A stretch of DNA of 40,581 nucleotides from an uncultured Mycoplasmatota bacterium. Its GTDB lineage: Bacteria; Bacillota_I; Bacilli_A; RF39; UBA660. This document shows, in pieces, positions 1-11,704 of the stretch. The translations under genes were made by a program, and so were the position numbers. The notes under the pieces are model-generated. The model ran no database searches and was not told the DNA's origin. It worked only from the letters and a program-made list of their open reading frames with translations. Numbering within the stretch: the first letter of the stretch is position 1; each line of letters begins with the position of its first letter. Where the stretch lies: the NCBI GenBank assembly GCA_946497925.1, contig CAMMMG010000007.1, forward strand, positions 1 to 40,581, read 5' to 3'.

Positions 1-47
1 ATTGATTCCTATATCAAAAGTTCGAATAGTTCGAACAGATTTCCCAA

Positions 48-428
48 TGGTGGAGATGAGGAGATTCGAACTCCTGTCCAAAAATAAAGCTACATAAACT
101 TCTACAAGTTTAGATGATTAAGAAAATTCGAACTATTTTCTAGTAACCATCAACTAATAAAATAGCCCTAATCTAAAAAATTCCATCATAGTCTAGACAA
201 ACTATAACTATATCCTGCTAAAATAAACCATCTTAACTTAACACAGGAAATTAAGAAAAGACAGTGCATTTACCTATACTAGGCGAAAGCTAACTCAGTA
301 TTTTTATTAAATAAGTTAGCAAATGCTGTTTTAATACTGTTTCCAGTTATATTTAATTTAGTTTGTAACGTAAACAACTCGACTTGCCATTTATGCTCTA
401 TTATTCCTGTCGAAACCAAAGCATCCCC
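48..428 (-). ncRNA. ssrA: tmRNA (SsrA)
   Basis: Minus strand begins GGGGATGCTTTGGTTTCGACAGG (typical tmRNA 5' end), encodes a tag ending ...NKNTELAFA-stop, and ends GGACAGGAGTTCGAATCTCCTCATCTCCACCA (T-arm and acceptor with CCA). Confidence 0.95.
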
Positions 429-487
429 AAATACAACTAGATTATAACACAGAAGTATCAAAAAAGCAAATACCAATATTTACCAAA

Positions 488-925
488 TTATTTATACTTA
501 TTAAGCTTAGCAGCTTCCCTCTTCAAATCTTTTTCTTTAATACTTTCTCTTTTATCATAGTTTTTCTTACCTTTACAAAGTCCAAGTTCAATTTTCGCTT
601 TACCACGTACAAAATAAAGTTTTAAAGGTATAAGGGTATTACCTTCTAATTTTAGTTTATTATCTAACTTTTTAATCTCACTTTTATGAAGTAATAACTT
701 CCTACTTCTTGTCTCTTCATGATTAAAGATATTACCTTCTTTATAATGATCTATAAACATATTAACAAGATAAACTTCGCCATTTCTTATAATAGCATAA
801 CTATCTTTAATATTTGCTTTACCACCTCTTATAGATTTAATCTCTGTTCCTTTTAAAACAATACCTGCTTCATAAGTATCTTCTATAAAATAATCAAATC
901 TTGCACGTCTATTAATAATCTCCAT
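488..925 (-). CDS. smpB: SsrA-binding protein SmpB
   Basis: [40 protein letters not shown] is SmpB signature; adjacent to tmRNA. Confidence 0.97.
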   Translation of the reverse strand: MEIINRRARFDYFIEDTYEAGIVLKGTEIKSIRGGKANIKDSYAIIRNGEVYLVNMFIDHYKEGNIFNHEETRSRKLLLHKSEIKKLDNKLKLEGNTLIPLKLYFVRGKAKIELGLCKGKKNYDKRESIKEKDLKREAAKLNKYK

Positions 926-930
926 AATTA

Positions 931-2115
931 TCACTCCAAACTAGGCATCTCTATACTACTATCAAGAGATAATACTATATTTTTATAAGTCTCATAATAA
1001 TCTCTATATAAAGGAAGTATTTCATCATTTAAACTAGTATAAGGATAAACAACAAAGTTTCTTTTCTTTCCATATGTAGAATGAGTATATAAAAGTTCTG
1101 CTTTAGGATTTCTTAACTCCATAGTACTAACACCGTTTTCCACAGTCTTGTGGATATCTATACTAGCCATTAATCCTGTAAGACGCTCTACTCCTTCTTG
1201 ATCAGATATAAAGTTACCTAATGAATATATTACCATAGTCTTACCAATAAAGGCAATTGGCTCCACTACATGAGGGTGACTTCCTATAATTATATCAACA
1301 CCAAGAGAAGAAAGGTAGTTAGCAATTTCCTGTTGTGTTGCACTAACACTAGTAGAATATTCTGTTCCCCAGTGCATTGCCACAATTACAACATCTACTT
1401 CGTCTCTAACTTTCAGAATATCCGCTTTCGCTTTCTCGGGACTATAAACATTATTTAAATATTCTTTACCACTAGGAGTCTCTAATCCATTAGTCCAAGT
1501 AGTATAAGAAAAGAAAGAATAAGTAATACCATTAACTTCTTTAATAATTACTTCATCTCTATCTTCGAAAGATAAATAACTACCCGCTGTATAAACACCA
1601 TCTTTACTATTCCAATAGTTTAAAGAGTTAATTACTCCTTGTTCACCTTTATCCATAGTATGATTTGTTGCAAGACTAACCAAATTAAATCCTGCATCAA
1701 TAAAAGCATCACCAACTTCATAAGGAGAATTAAATCTTGGATAATTAGAAAGGCCTAACTCCGTTCCACCTAATATAGTCTCTTGATTATAATATTTTAA
1801 ATCATAATCTTGAATAAGTGGTTTAATCTCTTTTAACATTGGTTTAAAGTCATAACCATCACCTGTATAAGCATCATCATAAACAGTACTATGAATTAAA
1901 GCATCACCAACCATAACTAATGATGCATCCATCTCTTCTTTCTTACTAACCACTTCTTCTTCTTTTTTCTGTTCTTTAACATCATCTTTTTTAACATTAT
2001 CATTAGTCAAACGATAATAAAAACCTAAACTAGCACCAAATAAAACACCAATAGAAAGTATAATAACAAAACGTCCTAAGACAGTTAATTTTCTTTTCTT
2101 CTTAACTTTACTCAT
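931..2115 (-). CDS. CapA-family (poly-gamma-glutamate synthesis-like) metallophosphatase, membrane anchored
   Basis: N-terminal [50 protein letters not shown] motifs of the PGA_cap family. Confidence 0.85.
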   Translation of the reverse strand: MSKVKKKRKLTVLGRFVIILSIGVLFGASLGFYYRLTNDNVKKDDVKEQKKEEEVVSKKEEMDASLVMVGDALIHSTVYDDAYTGDGYDFKPMLKEIKPLIQDYDLKYYNQETILGGTELGLSNYPRFNSPYEVGDAFIDAGFNLVSLATNHTMDKGEQGVINSLNYWNSKDGVYTAGSYLSFEDRDEVIIKEVNGITYSFFSYTTWTNGLETPSGKEYLNNVYSPEKAKADILKVRDEVDVVIVAMHWGTEYSTSVSATQQEIANYLSSLGVDIIIGSHPHVVEPIAFIGKTMVIYSLGNFISDQEGVERLTGLMASIDIHKTVENGVSTMELRNPKAELLYTHSTYGKKRNFVVYPYTSLNDEILPLYRDYYETYKNIVLSLDSSIEMPSLE

Positions 2116-2117
2116 AA

Positions 2118-4208
2118 CTACAACTTCTTAACAATCTCAAAGTCAATAGTTTTCGCTTCTTTAGAAGCAGCCACTACTTTAATTAGTACCCTTTCTCCAA
2201 TAGTATATTTAATATGACTCCTCTCACCTACTAAAGTCATTCTCTCTTCATCAAAAACAAAGTAATCATCCATAAGTCTAACAGGAACTAAACCTTCTAC
2301 TAAATTATCAAGTTCTACAAACATACCAAAACTCATTACTGATGATATCATTCCTTCGAATTCTTCCCCAATATGACTTTCCATATATTCAGCCATCTTC
2401 ATATCTTCAACTTCTCTTTCACAGTCAACTGATGCTCGCTCCATCGCTGATGAGTGGTCTGCTACAAACACCAACTTCTCTTCATAATGATGAATAGTAT
2501 GACTACTTAAATCATGATTAAATAAGTAAGTTCTTAAAAGTCTATGCACTGTAGTATCAGGATAACGTCTTATTGGCGAAGTAAAATGAGTATAACATGA
2601 ACTACCTAAGCCAAAATGTCCAACATTAGTAGGAGAATATATCGCTTTCTGCATACATCTAAGTAATAATGATGTAAGTATAGGCCCTTCTTTCTTATCA
2701 TGAACAAACTTAAGTAATTTTTGAACTGCCACACTCTTATTACCCTTTAAGTCACCAGTTACTTGATATCCTAAATTACTAACAAAACTTAAGAAATCTC
2801 TAATTTTATCTTCCTTAGGACTTTCATGAATACGATAGATAAATGGTAAGTCCATATTATATATATGAGAAGCCACACATTCATTAGCAGCGATCATAAA
2901 GTCTTCAATTAAGTTTTCACCAGTACCTCTTTCACGTTTAGTTATCTCATATGGAACACAAGCCTCATCTACAAGTATCTTCGCTTCATCAACATCAAAA
3001 TCTAAGTACCCTCTTCTTACTTTCATTTTTCTAAGAATAGTAGCAAACTCACTCATAGTCTTTAAATCATCAACAAACTCTTCATACCCTTCTGGTACAA
3101 TATTTTTCTCTAAGATACTATTAACATTTTTATAAGTCATTTGTTTTCTGGATTTAATTACACTAGGAAAAATATCATAATCTAGCATTTTACCTTCGCT
3201 ATCATATTTCATTACACAACTAATAGCAAGTCTATCTACTCCTGGATTTAATGAACAAATTCCATTAGATAACTCATGAGGTAACATTGGAATAACTCTA
3301 TCAACAAGATATACTGATGTACCTCTATCCATAGCCTCTTTATCTAAAGGACTACCTTCTTTAACATAATAAGAAACATCAGCGATATGAACTCCAAGAG
3401 TATAAGTATCACCATCTTTTTTTATAGATATCGCATCATCTATATCTTTAGTATCATCACCATCTATTGTAAAAATTTTCTCATCACGTAAATCACGTCT
3501 ACCTTTTAAGTCCTCTTCTCTTACTTCCATAGGTAAAGACTTAACTTCTTCTTCCACATCTTCTGGGAAACTAGTATTAATATCATATTTATATACAATT
3601 GATAAAATATCAACACCAGGATCATTCTTATGTCCTATTATTTTAACAACCTTACCTTCTGCTTTCTTATTACTAATTCTCTTAACAATCTCTACAACTA
3701 CTTTATGTCCATCAACAGCATTAAGACTATTTTCTTTAGCAACTACAACTTCTAAATTAACTTTATCTTCATCTAAAGTAACATAACCAATATTATTCTT
3801 AAAGTTAATCTCACCTACATAAGTATTACTTTCATGCTTTAAGACTTTAACAATTCTACCCTCTACTCTATCAAGACCTTTTTGACTAACTTGTTCAACA
3901 ACTACTAAATCGCCGTGCAATGCTCCATTTATATTTTCTTTAGGAATATAAATATCTACATCAGAATTATCTACATCAACAAAGCCAAATCCTTTTTTAT
4001 TAGAATGAAGTATCCCTTTAAGTAGATGACTATCTTCAAACAACATATATTTATCTTTATTAGTATGATAAACTAACGTCTCAATTTCAAGTTCTTTAAG
4101 TACTTTTAATAACTCTTCTAAATTATCACTACCTAGTTTTTCTTCAATCTCAAAAACACTAAGACTTTTACCTGCTTCTTCTAATATATTTAATATATCT
4201 TCTCTCAT
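2118..4208 (-). CDS. rnr: Ribonuclease R
   Basis: RNB domain motifs (TIDGDDTKDIDDAISI, HFTSPIRRYPDTTVHRLL), cold-shock and C-terminal S1 domains. Confidence 0.95.
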   Translation of the reverse strand: MREDILNILEEAGKSLSVFEIEEKLGSDNLEELLKVLKELEIETLVYHTNKDKYMLFEDSHLLKGILHSNKKGFGFVDVDNSDVDIYIPKENINGALHGDLVVVEQVSQKGLDRVEGRIVKVLKHESNTYVGEINFKNNIGYVTLDEDKVNLEVVVAKENSLNAVDGHKVVVEIVKRISNKKAEGKVVKIIGHKNDPGVDILSIVYKYDINTSFPEDVEEEVKSLPMEVREEDLKGRRDLRDEKIFTIDGDDTKDIDDAISIKKDGDTYTLGVHIADVSYYVKEGSPLDKEAMDRGTSVYLVDRVIPMLPHELSNGICSLNPGVDRLAISCVMKYDSEGKMLDYDIFPSVIKSRKQMTYKNVNSILEKNIVPEGYEEFVDDLKTMSEFATILRKMKVRRGYLDFDVDEAKILVDEACVPYEITKRERGTGENLIEDFMIAANECVASHIYNMDLPFIYRIHESPKEDKIRDFLSFVSNLGYQVTGDLKGNKSVAVQKLLKFVHDKKEGPILTSLLLRCMQKAIYSPTNVGHFGLGSSCYTHFTSPIRRYPDTTVHRLLRTYLFNHDLSSHTIHHYEEKLVFVADHSSAMERASVDCEREVEDMKMAEYMESHIGEEFEGMISSVMSFGMFVELDNLVEGLVPVRLMDDYFVFDEERMTLVGERSHIKYTIGERVLIKVVAASKEAKTIDFEIVKKL

Positions 4209-4288
4209 TCTATCAACCTCAATTCTTAATACCATTTTACTCTATTTTTAACACAAAGTAAAAAGAAAAAGACAATATTTCATGTCTT

Positions 4289-4504
4289 TTACATAAATGA
4301 ATATACTAAACAAATAATAAAGAAAGCAGCTCCTAATACCATTGTTATTCTAGTAATAACTAACTCACTACCTCTTTCTTTTCTATTCTTAAATAAATCA
4401 GTAGAGTTACCTGAAAGAATTTGTGCAGCACTTTCAGCTTTACCACTTTGTAATAGTACAATTATTATTAATAGTATTGATATAATTAATAAAGCTATTT
4501 GCAT
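4289..4504 (-). CDS. secG: Preprotein translocase subunit SecG
   Basis: 71 aa, two TM, LLQSGK...; upstream of rnr as in many Firmicutes. Confidence 0.85.
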   Translation of the reverse strand: MQIALLIISILLIIIVLLQSGKAESAAQILSGNSTDLFKNRKERGSELVITRITMVLGAAFFIICLVYSFM

Positions 4505-4581
4505 AGTTTACACCTCCGATAGATTTCTTTTAAACTGTTAATATAATAGCATAAACACTAAAGAAATGCAAGTAAAAGAGC

Positions 4582-5811
4582 CTATCTACTAAGCTCTTCT
4601 TCGATTCTCATTAACTGATTATATTTACAAATTCTATCTGTTCTTGACATAGAACCAGTCTTGATTTGACCTAAATCAAGTCCAACAGCTAAATCTGCTA
4701 TAGTTGTATCTTCAGTCTCTCCACTTCTATGAGAAATAACTGTTTTATAATTATGTGCTTTAGCAAGTTCAATAGTCTCAAGTGTTTCAGTAATAGTACC
4801 AATTTGATTTACTTTTAATAGTATTGCATTACCAGCTTTATTATCAATACCTTTTTGTAAGCATTCTTTATTAGTAACAAATAAATCATCACCAACAAGT
4901 TGAATCCTATCTCCAAGTAACTCTGTTACTTTACTAAACCCCTCCCAGTCATTCTCATCAACTGGATCTTCAATAGAAATAATTGGATAAGTATTAACTA
5001 AATCTTCATAGTATTTAATTAACTCATCAGTACTAAGTACTTTACCCTCTCCTACAAGGTTATATTTGCCATCACTATAGAACTCTGAAGCTGCAACATC
5101 AATGGCATAACAAACGTCTTTTCCTGGCTCATATCCAGCCCTTTTAACTGCTTCAGTAATTAACTCAAATCCTTCTTTATTAGTCTTAAGATTAGGAGCA
5201 AAACCACCTTCATCTCCAACACTAGTAGCATATCCCTTTTCATTTAAAACATTTTTAAGACTATGGAATACTTCAGCCCCTACTCTAACTCTTTCATGAA
5301 TAGTATCTCTTTGTGGAATAATCATATACTCTTGAAAATCTAATGAGTTATCAGCATGAGCACCTCCATTAATGATATTCATCATAGGAACAGGTAAAGT
5401 TTTACCATCTCCAACATATTCATATAACTCTTTTCCACAAGCTTTAGCAGCAGCTTTTAAACAAGCCATAGAAACACCAAGAATAGCATTAGCACCTAAC
5501 TTACTCTTAGTTTTAGTACCATCTAATTCTAACATTTTATAGTCTATTTCTTTTTGTTTAGTAACATCTATTCCAATTAGATTATCACGTAAAATAGTAT
5601 TAACATTATTAACAGCATTTAGTACTCCTTTACCATTAAATCTACTCTTATCTCCATCTCTCATTTCTAAAGCTTCTCTTTCTCCTGTAGAAGCTCCACT
5701 AGGTACACAAGCCCTACCCATAATACCATTATCTAGTATTACATCTACTTCAACAGTAGGGTTACCTCTTGAATCTAATATTTCTCTTCCTATAATATTT
5801 TTAATATTCAT
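4582..5811 (-). CDS. eno: Enolase
   Basis: [45 protein letters not shown]. Confidence 0.98.
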   Translation of the reverse strand: MNIKNIIGREILDSRGNPTVEVDVILDNGIMGRACVPSGASTGEREALEMRDGDKSRFNGKGVLNAVNNVNTILRDNLIGIDVTKQKEIDYKMLELDGTKTKSKLGANAILGVSMACLKAAAKACGKELYEYVGDGKTLPVPMMNIINGGAHADNSLDFQEYMIIPQRDTIHERVRVGAEVFHSLKNVLNEKGYATSVGDEGGFAPNLKTNKEGFELITEAVKRAGYEPGKDVCYAIDVAASEFYSDGKYNLVGEGKVLSTDELIKYYEDLVNTYPIISIEDPVDENDWEGFSKVTELLGDRIQLVGDDLFVTNKECLQKGIDNKAGNAILLKVNQIGTITETLETIELAKAHNYKTVISHRSGETEDTTIADLAVGLDLGQIKTGSMSRTDRICKYNQLMRIEEELSR

Positions 5812-5837
5812 AAAATCATCCTTTCCAAACAACTACA

Positions 5838-6239
5838 TTATATCACTGTTTCACTATTTACTGTATTATTTTTTCTTTTAATTAATCTTTTTCCTACATT
5901 TTCTCTATTTTCTAAAGTACTAGAATTACTAGCAATATACTCATCTAGATTAATATACCCATCATACATTCTAGTCTCCTCATTATAATAGAATATTTTA
6001 GGAGAAAATCCTCCTAATCCTTTAAAAAAGCCATGAGGTAATGCTTCCTCAAAATCCAACTTAAAAGCTGTACTAACTAATTTATCAACGATATCAAAGC
6101 TCTTATCAATAGTTGAATCTTTCATATCTCTATAAATAGGATAAAACTTAACATTTTTTACTCCTAATAATGATGCCAAATACAAATCCCTTTGACTATC
6201 AGCAACTACAGCAGTATTAGGATTAAATGGATATATCAA
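5838..6239 (-). CDS. Hypothetical protein
   Basis: 133 aa ORF in the operon-like run between eno and the Fic-like gene; no family recognised. Confidence 0.5.
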   Translation of the reverse strand: MIYPFNPNTAVVADSQRDLYLASLLGVKNVKFYPIYRDMKDSTIDKSFDIVDKLVSTAFKLDFEEALPHGFFKGLGGFSPKIFYYNEETRMYDGYINLDEYIASNSSTLENRENVGKRLIKRKNNTVNSETVI

Positions 6240-6280
6240 TTACATCTTTCTTTCTACTTCTAAATTTTTCTTCATTATTA

Positions 6281-6976
6281 TCACCCTCTCAAACTAACAT
6301 AACATTTATCTTTTAAAAATTGTTTAATCTTATTAGTATCTCTTCCTTCATAATACATAATTAACATCTTCTTATAATCTTCCACTAAATATTCTGGAAT
6401 AGAAATAATTCCAAGTCCTTTTGATATCAAATGATGATTAGCAAAAATAACAGCAGTTCTCTTATTACCATCTATAAATACCTGTCTTTTCATAACATAT
6501 AACAATAATTCTGTAGCAAGACTAACATCATCTAATTCACTATTTAAAAGCCCATTTAACTCCTCTACTACCTGACTTTCTATAGGAATACTAGGCATCC
6601 AAGTAGTCCCACCTATCTTAGCAGGAGTACTTCTAACTTTACCTGCATTATAATAAAAGCCTTCAAGAACTAACTTATTAATTTTCGATAAAAAAGAAAA
6701 GTTCTCTTCTGTCATAATAACATTTTCATCTAAAACAAACTCCCAAGCATGTTTTAAATTAACAACTTTCATAATATCAGTAGAAGTCATTCCATTTACT
6801 TGTCCACTGTTTAAAATATTATTTACATTTTCATAAGTAGTAACAACACCTTCTAATATTGCCTGGTTATATATTAAATTAACCAAATTTTTTCTTGCAT
6901 AATCTATATTAATATCAACATTGCTCTGTTGTGAAGTATCCACCATTCTAAAATTATCATTCATCAAAATCACCAC
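6281..6976 (-). CDS. Fic/Doc-family protein with Gln in place of the motif His
   Basis: QVFIDGNKRTAVIFAN matches the Fic motif HxFxDGNxR except H->Q. Confidence 0.75.
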   Translation of the reverse strand: MVILMNDNFRMVDTSQQSNVDINIDYARKNLVNLIYNQAILEGVVTTYENVNNILNSGQVNGMTSTDIMKVVNLKHAWEFVLDENVIMTEENFSFLSKINKLVLEGFYYNAGKVRSTPAKIGGTTWMPSIPIESQVVEELNGLLNSELDDVSLATELLLYVMKRQVFIDGNKRTAVIFANHHLISKGLGIISIPEYLVEDYKKMLIMYYEGRDTNKIKQFLKDKCYVSLRG

Positions 6977-6988
6977 TATATATTTTTA

Positions 6989-8347
6989 TTAATACTTATT
7001 TAATTCTTTTACTATATCTCTAAATTCATCCCCTCTATCCTCACATTGTTTATATTGATCCCAAGATGCCGATGCAGGACTAAGTAACACTGTATCTCCA
7101 CTCTCTACAACACTATTGATATAGTTCATCGCCTCAACTAATTTCTCAAAAGTATTAGTCTTAATACCAACACTCTCTCCATATTCTTTAACTCTATCAC
7201 GGCACTCTCCAATACCAACTATCTCTTTAACTGGACTAATAAAACTATCTAAATCATGAAAGTCTTGACCTCGCTCTAATCCTCCAAGTATTAAGATAAC
7301 ATTCTTATCAAATGATGATAAAGCAATAGTAGTACACTTAGTATTAGTCGCTTCTGTATCATTATAATAATCTACACCATTAACTTTATCTATAAACTCT
7401 AATCTATGTCTAACACCAGTAAATGTCTTTAAAACACTAACTATTGATTCATTATCAACTCCCACTTCTTTTGCAATCATCATTGCCCCTAAAGCATTCT
7501 CAACATTATGATTACCTTTAAGTAAGAACTCGTCTCTATTCATAATAAATTCATCATAATAATAAAGTTTATCATCTATCATATATGCTCCATTTATCTC
7601 ATGTTTAGAAGAAAAGTACTTAACATTACTCTTAATATCAGTAGTGCCCTTCATTACTTCATCATTTTCTATATTTAAGATAGCAATATCATCATCACGC
7701 TGATTTGCAAAAAGTTTAAGTTTTACTTTTTTATATTCATCATAACTACCAAAGAAATCTATATGAGCTTCAGCCAAATTAGTCATTAAAGCAATATGAG
7801 GTCTAAACTCTTTCATATTAGCGAGTTGTTGACAAGATACTTCCATCACGATAATATCTCCACTCTCTAACTTTTCTAAAAAACTACACAAAGGATAACC
7901 AATATTACCTGCTAAATGAACTCTTTTACCACTCTTTTTAATCATCTCATAAGTAAGAGTTGTCGTAGTAGTTTTACCATTAGTACCAGTAATACCAATT
8001 AATGTAACATCATTAGGTAATAATCTATAAGCCATCTCTGCTTCATTAATAACTTCTATTCCTAACTCTTTAGCCTTAATTACATACTTATGATCATTTC
8101 TAATACCAGGATTTTTAATAACATAATCAAAACTATCATCAAGTAAATCATCAGGATGACTATCAAATATTAAAGTAACACCAAGCTCCTCTAATTCTAA
8201 AACCTTCTTCTCATCCTGCTTATCTCGACTCCCTCCATCATTTAAGATAATAGTATTATTATATTTACTTAAATATTTACACACTTCATAGCCACTACGT
8301 GCCATCCCTAATACTAATATTTTTTTATTTTCAAACATAATCATCAC
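6989..8347 (-). CDS. murD: UDP-N-acetylmuramoyl-L-alanine--D-glutamate ligase
   Basis: GITGTNGKTTTTTL, YNDTEATN, SPASASWDQY signatures. Confidence 0.96.
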   Translation of the reverse strand: MMIMFENKKILVLGMARSGYEVCKYLSKYNNTIILNDGGSRDKQDEKKVLELEELGVTLIFDSHPDDLLDDSFDYVIKNPGIRNDHKYVIKAKELGIEVINEAEMAYRLLPNDVTLIGITGTNGKTTTTTLTYEMIKKSGKRVHLAGNIGYPLCSFLEKLESGDIIVMEVSCQQLANMKEFRPHIALMTNLAEAHIDFFGSYDEYKKVKLKLFANQRDDDIAILNIENDEVMKGTTDIKSNVKYFSSKHEINGAYMIDDKLYYYDEFIMNRDEFLLKGNHNVENALGAMMIAKEVGVDNESIVSVLKTFTGVRHRLEFIDKVNGVDYYNDTEATNTKCTTIALSSFDKNVILILGGLERGQDFHDLDSFISPVKEIVGIGECRDRVKEYGESVGIKTNTFEKLVEAMNYINSVVESGDTVLLSPASASWDQYKQCEDRGDEFRDIVKELNKY

Positions 8348-8454
8348 TCGTTTCCTTCAATAACATTATACTAAATAATAGAAATATTTAAACCCTTTAA
8401 TTGAAAAGTAATCAATATATTGATATAATTTAATAAAAGAAAGTGTGGTCTTAT

Positions 8455-9699
8455 ATGAAAATAATAACTCTAGATGAAATAAGTTTTGACAAATTTGCAA
8501 ATACTCACAAATACCGTAACTATTATCAAACATCAGCTTACGGAAAAACTATCAAAAACCATGGCTATGATATTCATTACATCGGTATTGTAGATGATTC
8601 AGATAATCTTTTAGGAGCATCTCTACTTTTATATAAAGAAGTAATGATGAACTACAAAATTGCCTATGCACCACGTGGCTTTCTTTTCGATTATACAAAT
8701 ATCAATAATTTAAAAGAATTCACAACTAGACTTAAAAAATTATTAAGTAAACAAGGTTTTATTTCTGTCACAGTTGATCCTTATCTTCCTGTAAATATTA
8801 GAAATAAAGATGGGAAAATTATAAATATCAATAACGAAGCGAACATCTCTTTAGAAAACCTAAAAGGCTGTGGTTTTAATTATCTAGGACCAAACTTATT
8901 TTTTGAAAGTAAAAAGCCAAGATTTGAAGCAATTATTACTCTAAATGATGATATTAAAGATATATATCAAAGCTTTGAAAAAAGAGTAAGACACAAGATT
9001 AAGAAAGCTATTAGAAGTGGAATAGAAATATATAAAGGATCTAAAGATGATCTTCCTACATTTTATGATTTAATAAAGAAGAAATATGATAAACCATTAA
9101 ATTATTATATAGATTTATATAATAACTTTGATACAGACATTGATTTATACTTTGCCAAACTAAATACAGAAACTTTTGTTATTACTAGCAGATTACAATA
9201 TGAAAGAGAAATAGAAATAAATAATAATCTAGCTAATAAAATTCAAACTGCAACTAATATAAACTCTAAAAATAAACTAATTAATGAAAAAATGGAATCA
9301 GATAAACTTGTTAACACCTACAAGAAAAATCTTGTTTGGGCTACTAACTTATTAAAAGATAATCCTGAAGGATTAATCATAGGAACTGCTTTAAATCTTT
9401 CTTATGATAATGTATGTTATTTAATAATCGAAGGATTTAATCAAAGTTTTAAGACTTTAAATTCTAACTATCTTATCAAATGGAAAATGATAAACGACTA
9501 CAAAAATAAGAACTTTAAATATATAAATTTAAATGCTGTAAGTGGTGATTTTACAAATATTAATAAATACAGTGGTCTTAACGAAATGAAACTAGGCTTT
9601 AATTCATTAGTAACTGAATATATAGGAGAATTTGAACTTATTATTAGTCCATTACCTTATAATTTATATAAAAACTTAAACAAAGAAAAGAAAAAGTAA
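8455..9699 (+). CDS. FemA/FemB/FemX-family peptidoglycan bridge aminoacyltransferase
   Basis: YAPRGFLFDY, VTVDPYLP, FEKRVRHKIKKAIRSGIEIYKG, NLNAVSGDFTN typical of FemX. Confidence 0.85.
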   Translation: MKIITLDEISFDKFANTHKYRNYYQTSAYGKTIKNHGYDIHYIGIVDDSDNLLGASLLLYKEVMMNYKIAYAPRGFLFDYTNINNLKEFTTRLKKLLSKQGFISVTVDPYLPVNIRNKDGKIININNEANISLENLKGCGFNYLGPNLFFESKKPRFEAIITLNDDIKDIYQSFEKRVRHKIKKAIRSGIEIYKGSKDDLPTFYDLIKKKYDKPLNYYIDLYNNFDTDIDLYFAKLNTETFVITSRLQYEREIEINNNLANKIQTATNINSKNKLINEKMESDKLVNTYKKNLVWATNLLKDNPEGLIIGTALNLSYDNVCYLIIEGFNQSFKTLNSNYLIKWKMINDYKNKNFKYINLNAVSGDFTNINKYSGLNEMKLGFNSLVTEYIGEFELIISPLPYNLYKNLNKEKKK

Positions 9700-9727
9700 A
9701 AAATATTCTAATCGCTAGAATATTTTT
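9699..9727. terminator. Bidirectional intrinsic terminator between convergent genes
   Basis: aaaaatattcta-atcgc-tagaatattttt: 12-bp stem between convergent ORFs. Confidence 0.75.
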
Positions 9728-10382
9728 TTATATCATCTTCATTAAAACATATACTATCCATTACTTCATTAGCAACATCTTCCCACTCTTTATAAACATT
9801 AACTGGAGTATTAAACTCAATAGTAACTAATTTATTATCAAGAGTAAAGAATCTAATATTATAATAAGTATTCTGATCAGTTGCTACTAACTTTGCAAAA
9901 GTTTTATCATGTTTCTGATAAACTCCACTATCTAAAAGAGTCATATTGGTAAGTCCAGCTATCCTATTATTAAGATAAGCTTCTAACCCATCATCAGTCA
10001 TATCTTCATTAGTAGTACTTACAAATACGTGTTCTAAATCATCATTACTCATAAATACAAGTTCTGGACGATTATTATAGTTATATTTAGATTTTAATGT
10101 TGCCTCATCTAACATTATAAAAGTATCAGGAACATTCAAAAAGAAACTACTATCAACTCTATAAGTCTTAAAGGTAATTTCCACTCCATCCACTTCAAGT
10201 TTTTCTTCTTTCTTCTCTTCTTGCTTATTATTCTCACCACTATTAATAGACTTCACATGATTATCATGAATAATATTAGCAAGAAAATAAGCAACTACTA
10301 CTATTACAATGATGCCTATAACCCCTAAAATAATCTCTTTTCTATTCATATTAAACACCATAAAAAGTATATCACATATCAA
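9708..10382 (-). CDS. Hypothetical membrane-anchored protein
   Basis: N-terminal TM (EIILGVIGIIVIVVVAYFLAN) followed by an extracytoplasmic domain; no family recognised. Confidence 0.6.
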   Translation of the reverse strand: MICDILFMVFNMNRKEIILGVIGIIVIVVVAYFLANIIHDNHVKSINSGENNKQEEKKEEKLEVDGVEITFKTYRVDSSFFLNVPDTFIMLDEATLKSKYNYNNRPELVFMSNDDLEHVFVSTTNEDMTDDGLEAYLNNRIAGLTNMTLLDSGVYQKHDKTFAKLVATDQNTYYNIRFFTLDNKLVTIEFNTPVNVYKEWEDVANEVMDSICFNEDDIKKYSSD

Positions 10383-10387
10383 ACAAA

Positions 10388-10411
10388 AAAAGAAGTCCTA
10401 AGACTTCTTTT
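10388..10411 (-). terminator. tuf intrinsic terminator
   Basis: Minus strand AAAAGAAGTCTTAGGACTTCTTTTTTTG. Confidence 0.75.
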
Positions 10412-10420
10412 AAGCTTCTA

Positions 10421-11611
10421 TTATCCTTCGATTTCAGAAACAACACCAGCACCAACAGTACGTCCACCCTCACGGATAGAGAACTTAGTACCTTTTTCAA
10501 TAGCAATTGGGTGAATTAATTCAACTTCCATTGTTACGTTATCACCAGGCATAACCATTTCTACACCTTCTGGTAAAGTAATTACACCAGTAACATCAGT
10601 AGTTCTGAAATAGAATTGTGGACGATAGTTACTGAAGAATGGAGTATGACGTCCACCTTCTTCTTTACTTAGTACGTAAACTTCAGCTTTAAATTTACTA
10701 TGAGGTTTAACACTACCAGGTTTAGCAAGAACTTGTCCACGTTCAACTTGTTCACGAGAGATACCACGAAGTAAAACTCCTGCATTATCTCCAGCTTCTG
10801 CATAATCAAGTTGTTTTCTAAACATTTCGATACCAGTAACAACTGTCTTTTGAGTATCACGGATACCAACAATTTCAACTTCATCATTAAGTTTTAATTG
10901 TCCACGTTCAACACGTCCAGTAACAACTGTACCACGACCTGTAATAGTGAATACATCTTCAATACTCATTAAGAAAGGTTTATCAGTATCACGTTCAGGA
11001 GTTGGGATCCATTCATCAACAGCATCCATTAGTTCATAGATTGCGTTAACATATTTCTCTTCTCCTTCAAGAGCTTTAAGAGCAGAACCCTTAATAACTG
11101 GAGTTTTATCTCCATCAAATCCGTATTCAGTTAATAAATCACGAACTTCCATTTCAACTAAATCGATTAACTCATCATCATCAACCATATCACATTTGTT
11201 TAAGAATACAACCATACGAGGTACTCCAACTTGACGTGATAATAGGATGTGTTCACGAGTTTGAGCCATAGCTCCATCAGTAGCAGCAATTACAAGAATT
11301 GCACCATCCATTTGAGCAGCACCAGTAATCATGTTTTTAACATAGTCAGCATGTCCTGGGCAGTCAACGTGAGCATAATGACGTTTTTCAGTTTGGTATT
11401 CTACGTGTGCAGTATTGATTGTAATACCACGTTCTCTTTCTTCTGGAGCTTTATCAATGTTTGCATAATCTGTAAAATCAGCCCAATCAGGGTTTTTGTC
11501 ATGTAAACATTTAGTAATAGCTGCAGTTAAAGTAGTTTTACCATGATCTACGTGTCCAATTGTACCAATGTTAACATGTGGTTTTGAACGATCAAATTTT
11601 TGTTTTGCCAT
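10421..11611 (-). CDS. tuf: Elongation factor Tu
   Basis: [33 protein letters not shown]; complete EF-Tu. Confidence 0.98.
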   Translation of the reverse strand: MAKQKFDRSKPHVNIGTIGHVDHGKTTLTAAITKCLHDKNPDWADFTDYANIDKAPEERERGITINTAHVEYQTEKRHYAHVDCPGHADYVKNMITGAAQMDGAILVIAATDGAMAQTREHILLSRQVGVPRMVVFLNKCDMVDDDELIDLVEMEVRDLLTEYGFDGDKTPVIKGSALKALEGEEKYVNAIYELMDAVDEWIPTPERDTDKPFLMSIEDVFTITGRGTVVTGRVERGQLKLNDEVEIVGIRDTQKTVVTGIEMFRKQLDYAEAGDNAGVLLRGISREQVERGQVLAKPGSVKPHSKFKAEVYVLSKEEGGRHTPFFSNYRPQFYFRTTDVTGVITLPEGVEMVMPGDNVTMEVELIHPIAIEKGTKFSIREGGRTVGAGVVSEIEG

Positions 11612-11704
11612 ATTTTTTCCTCCTCTTTTTTTATACAATTTATATTTTATCTAACAATTACTAAATTTGCAACTGTTTAGAACTAATTTTACCAAAGTTT
11701 CTTA

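Noticed and set aside
279-476. 65-aa ORF on the minus strand
   Set aside because: Overlaps the tmRNA; the end of the ORF is just the tmRNA tag-reading frame (…TELAFA).
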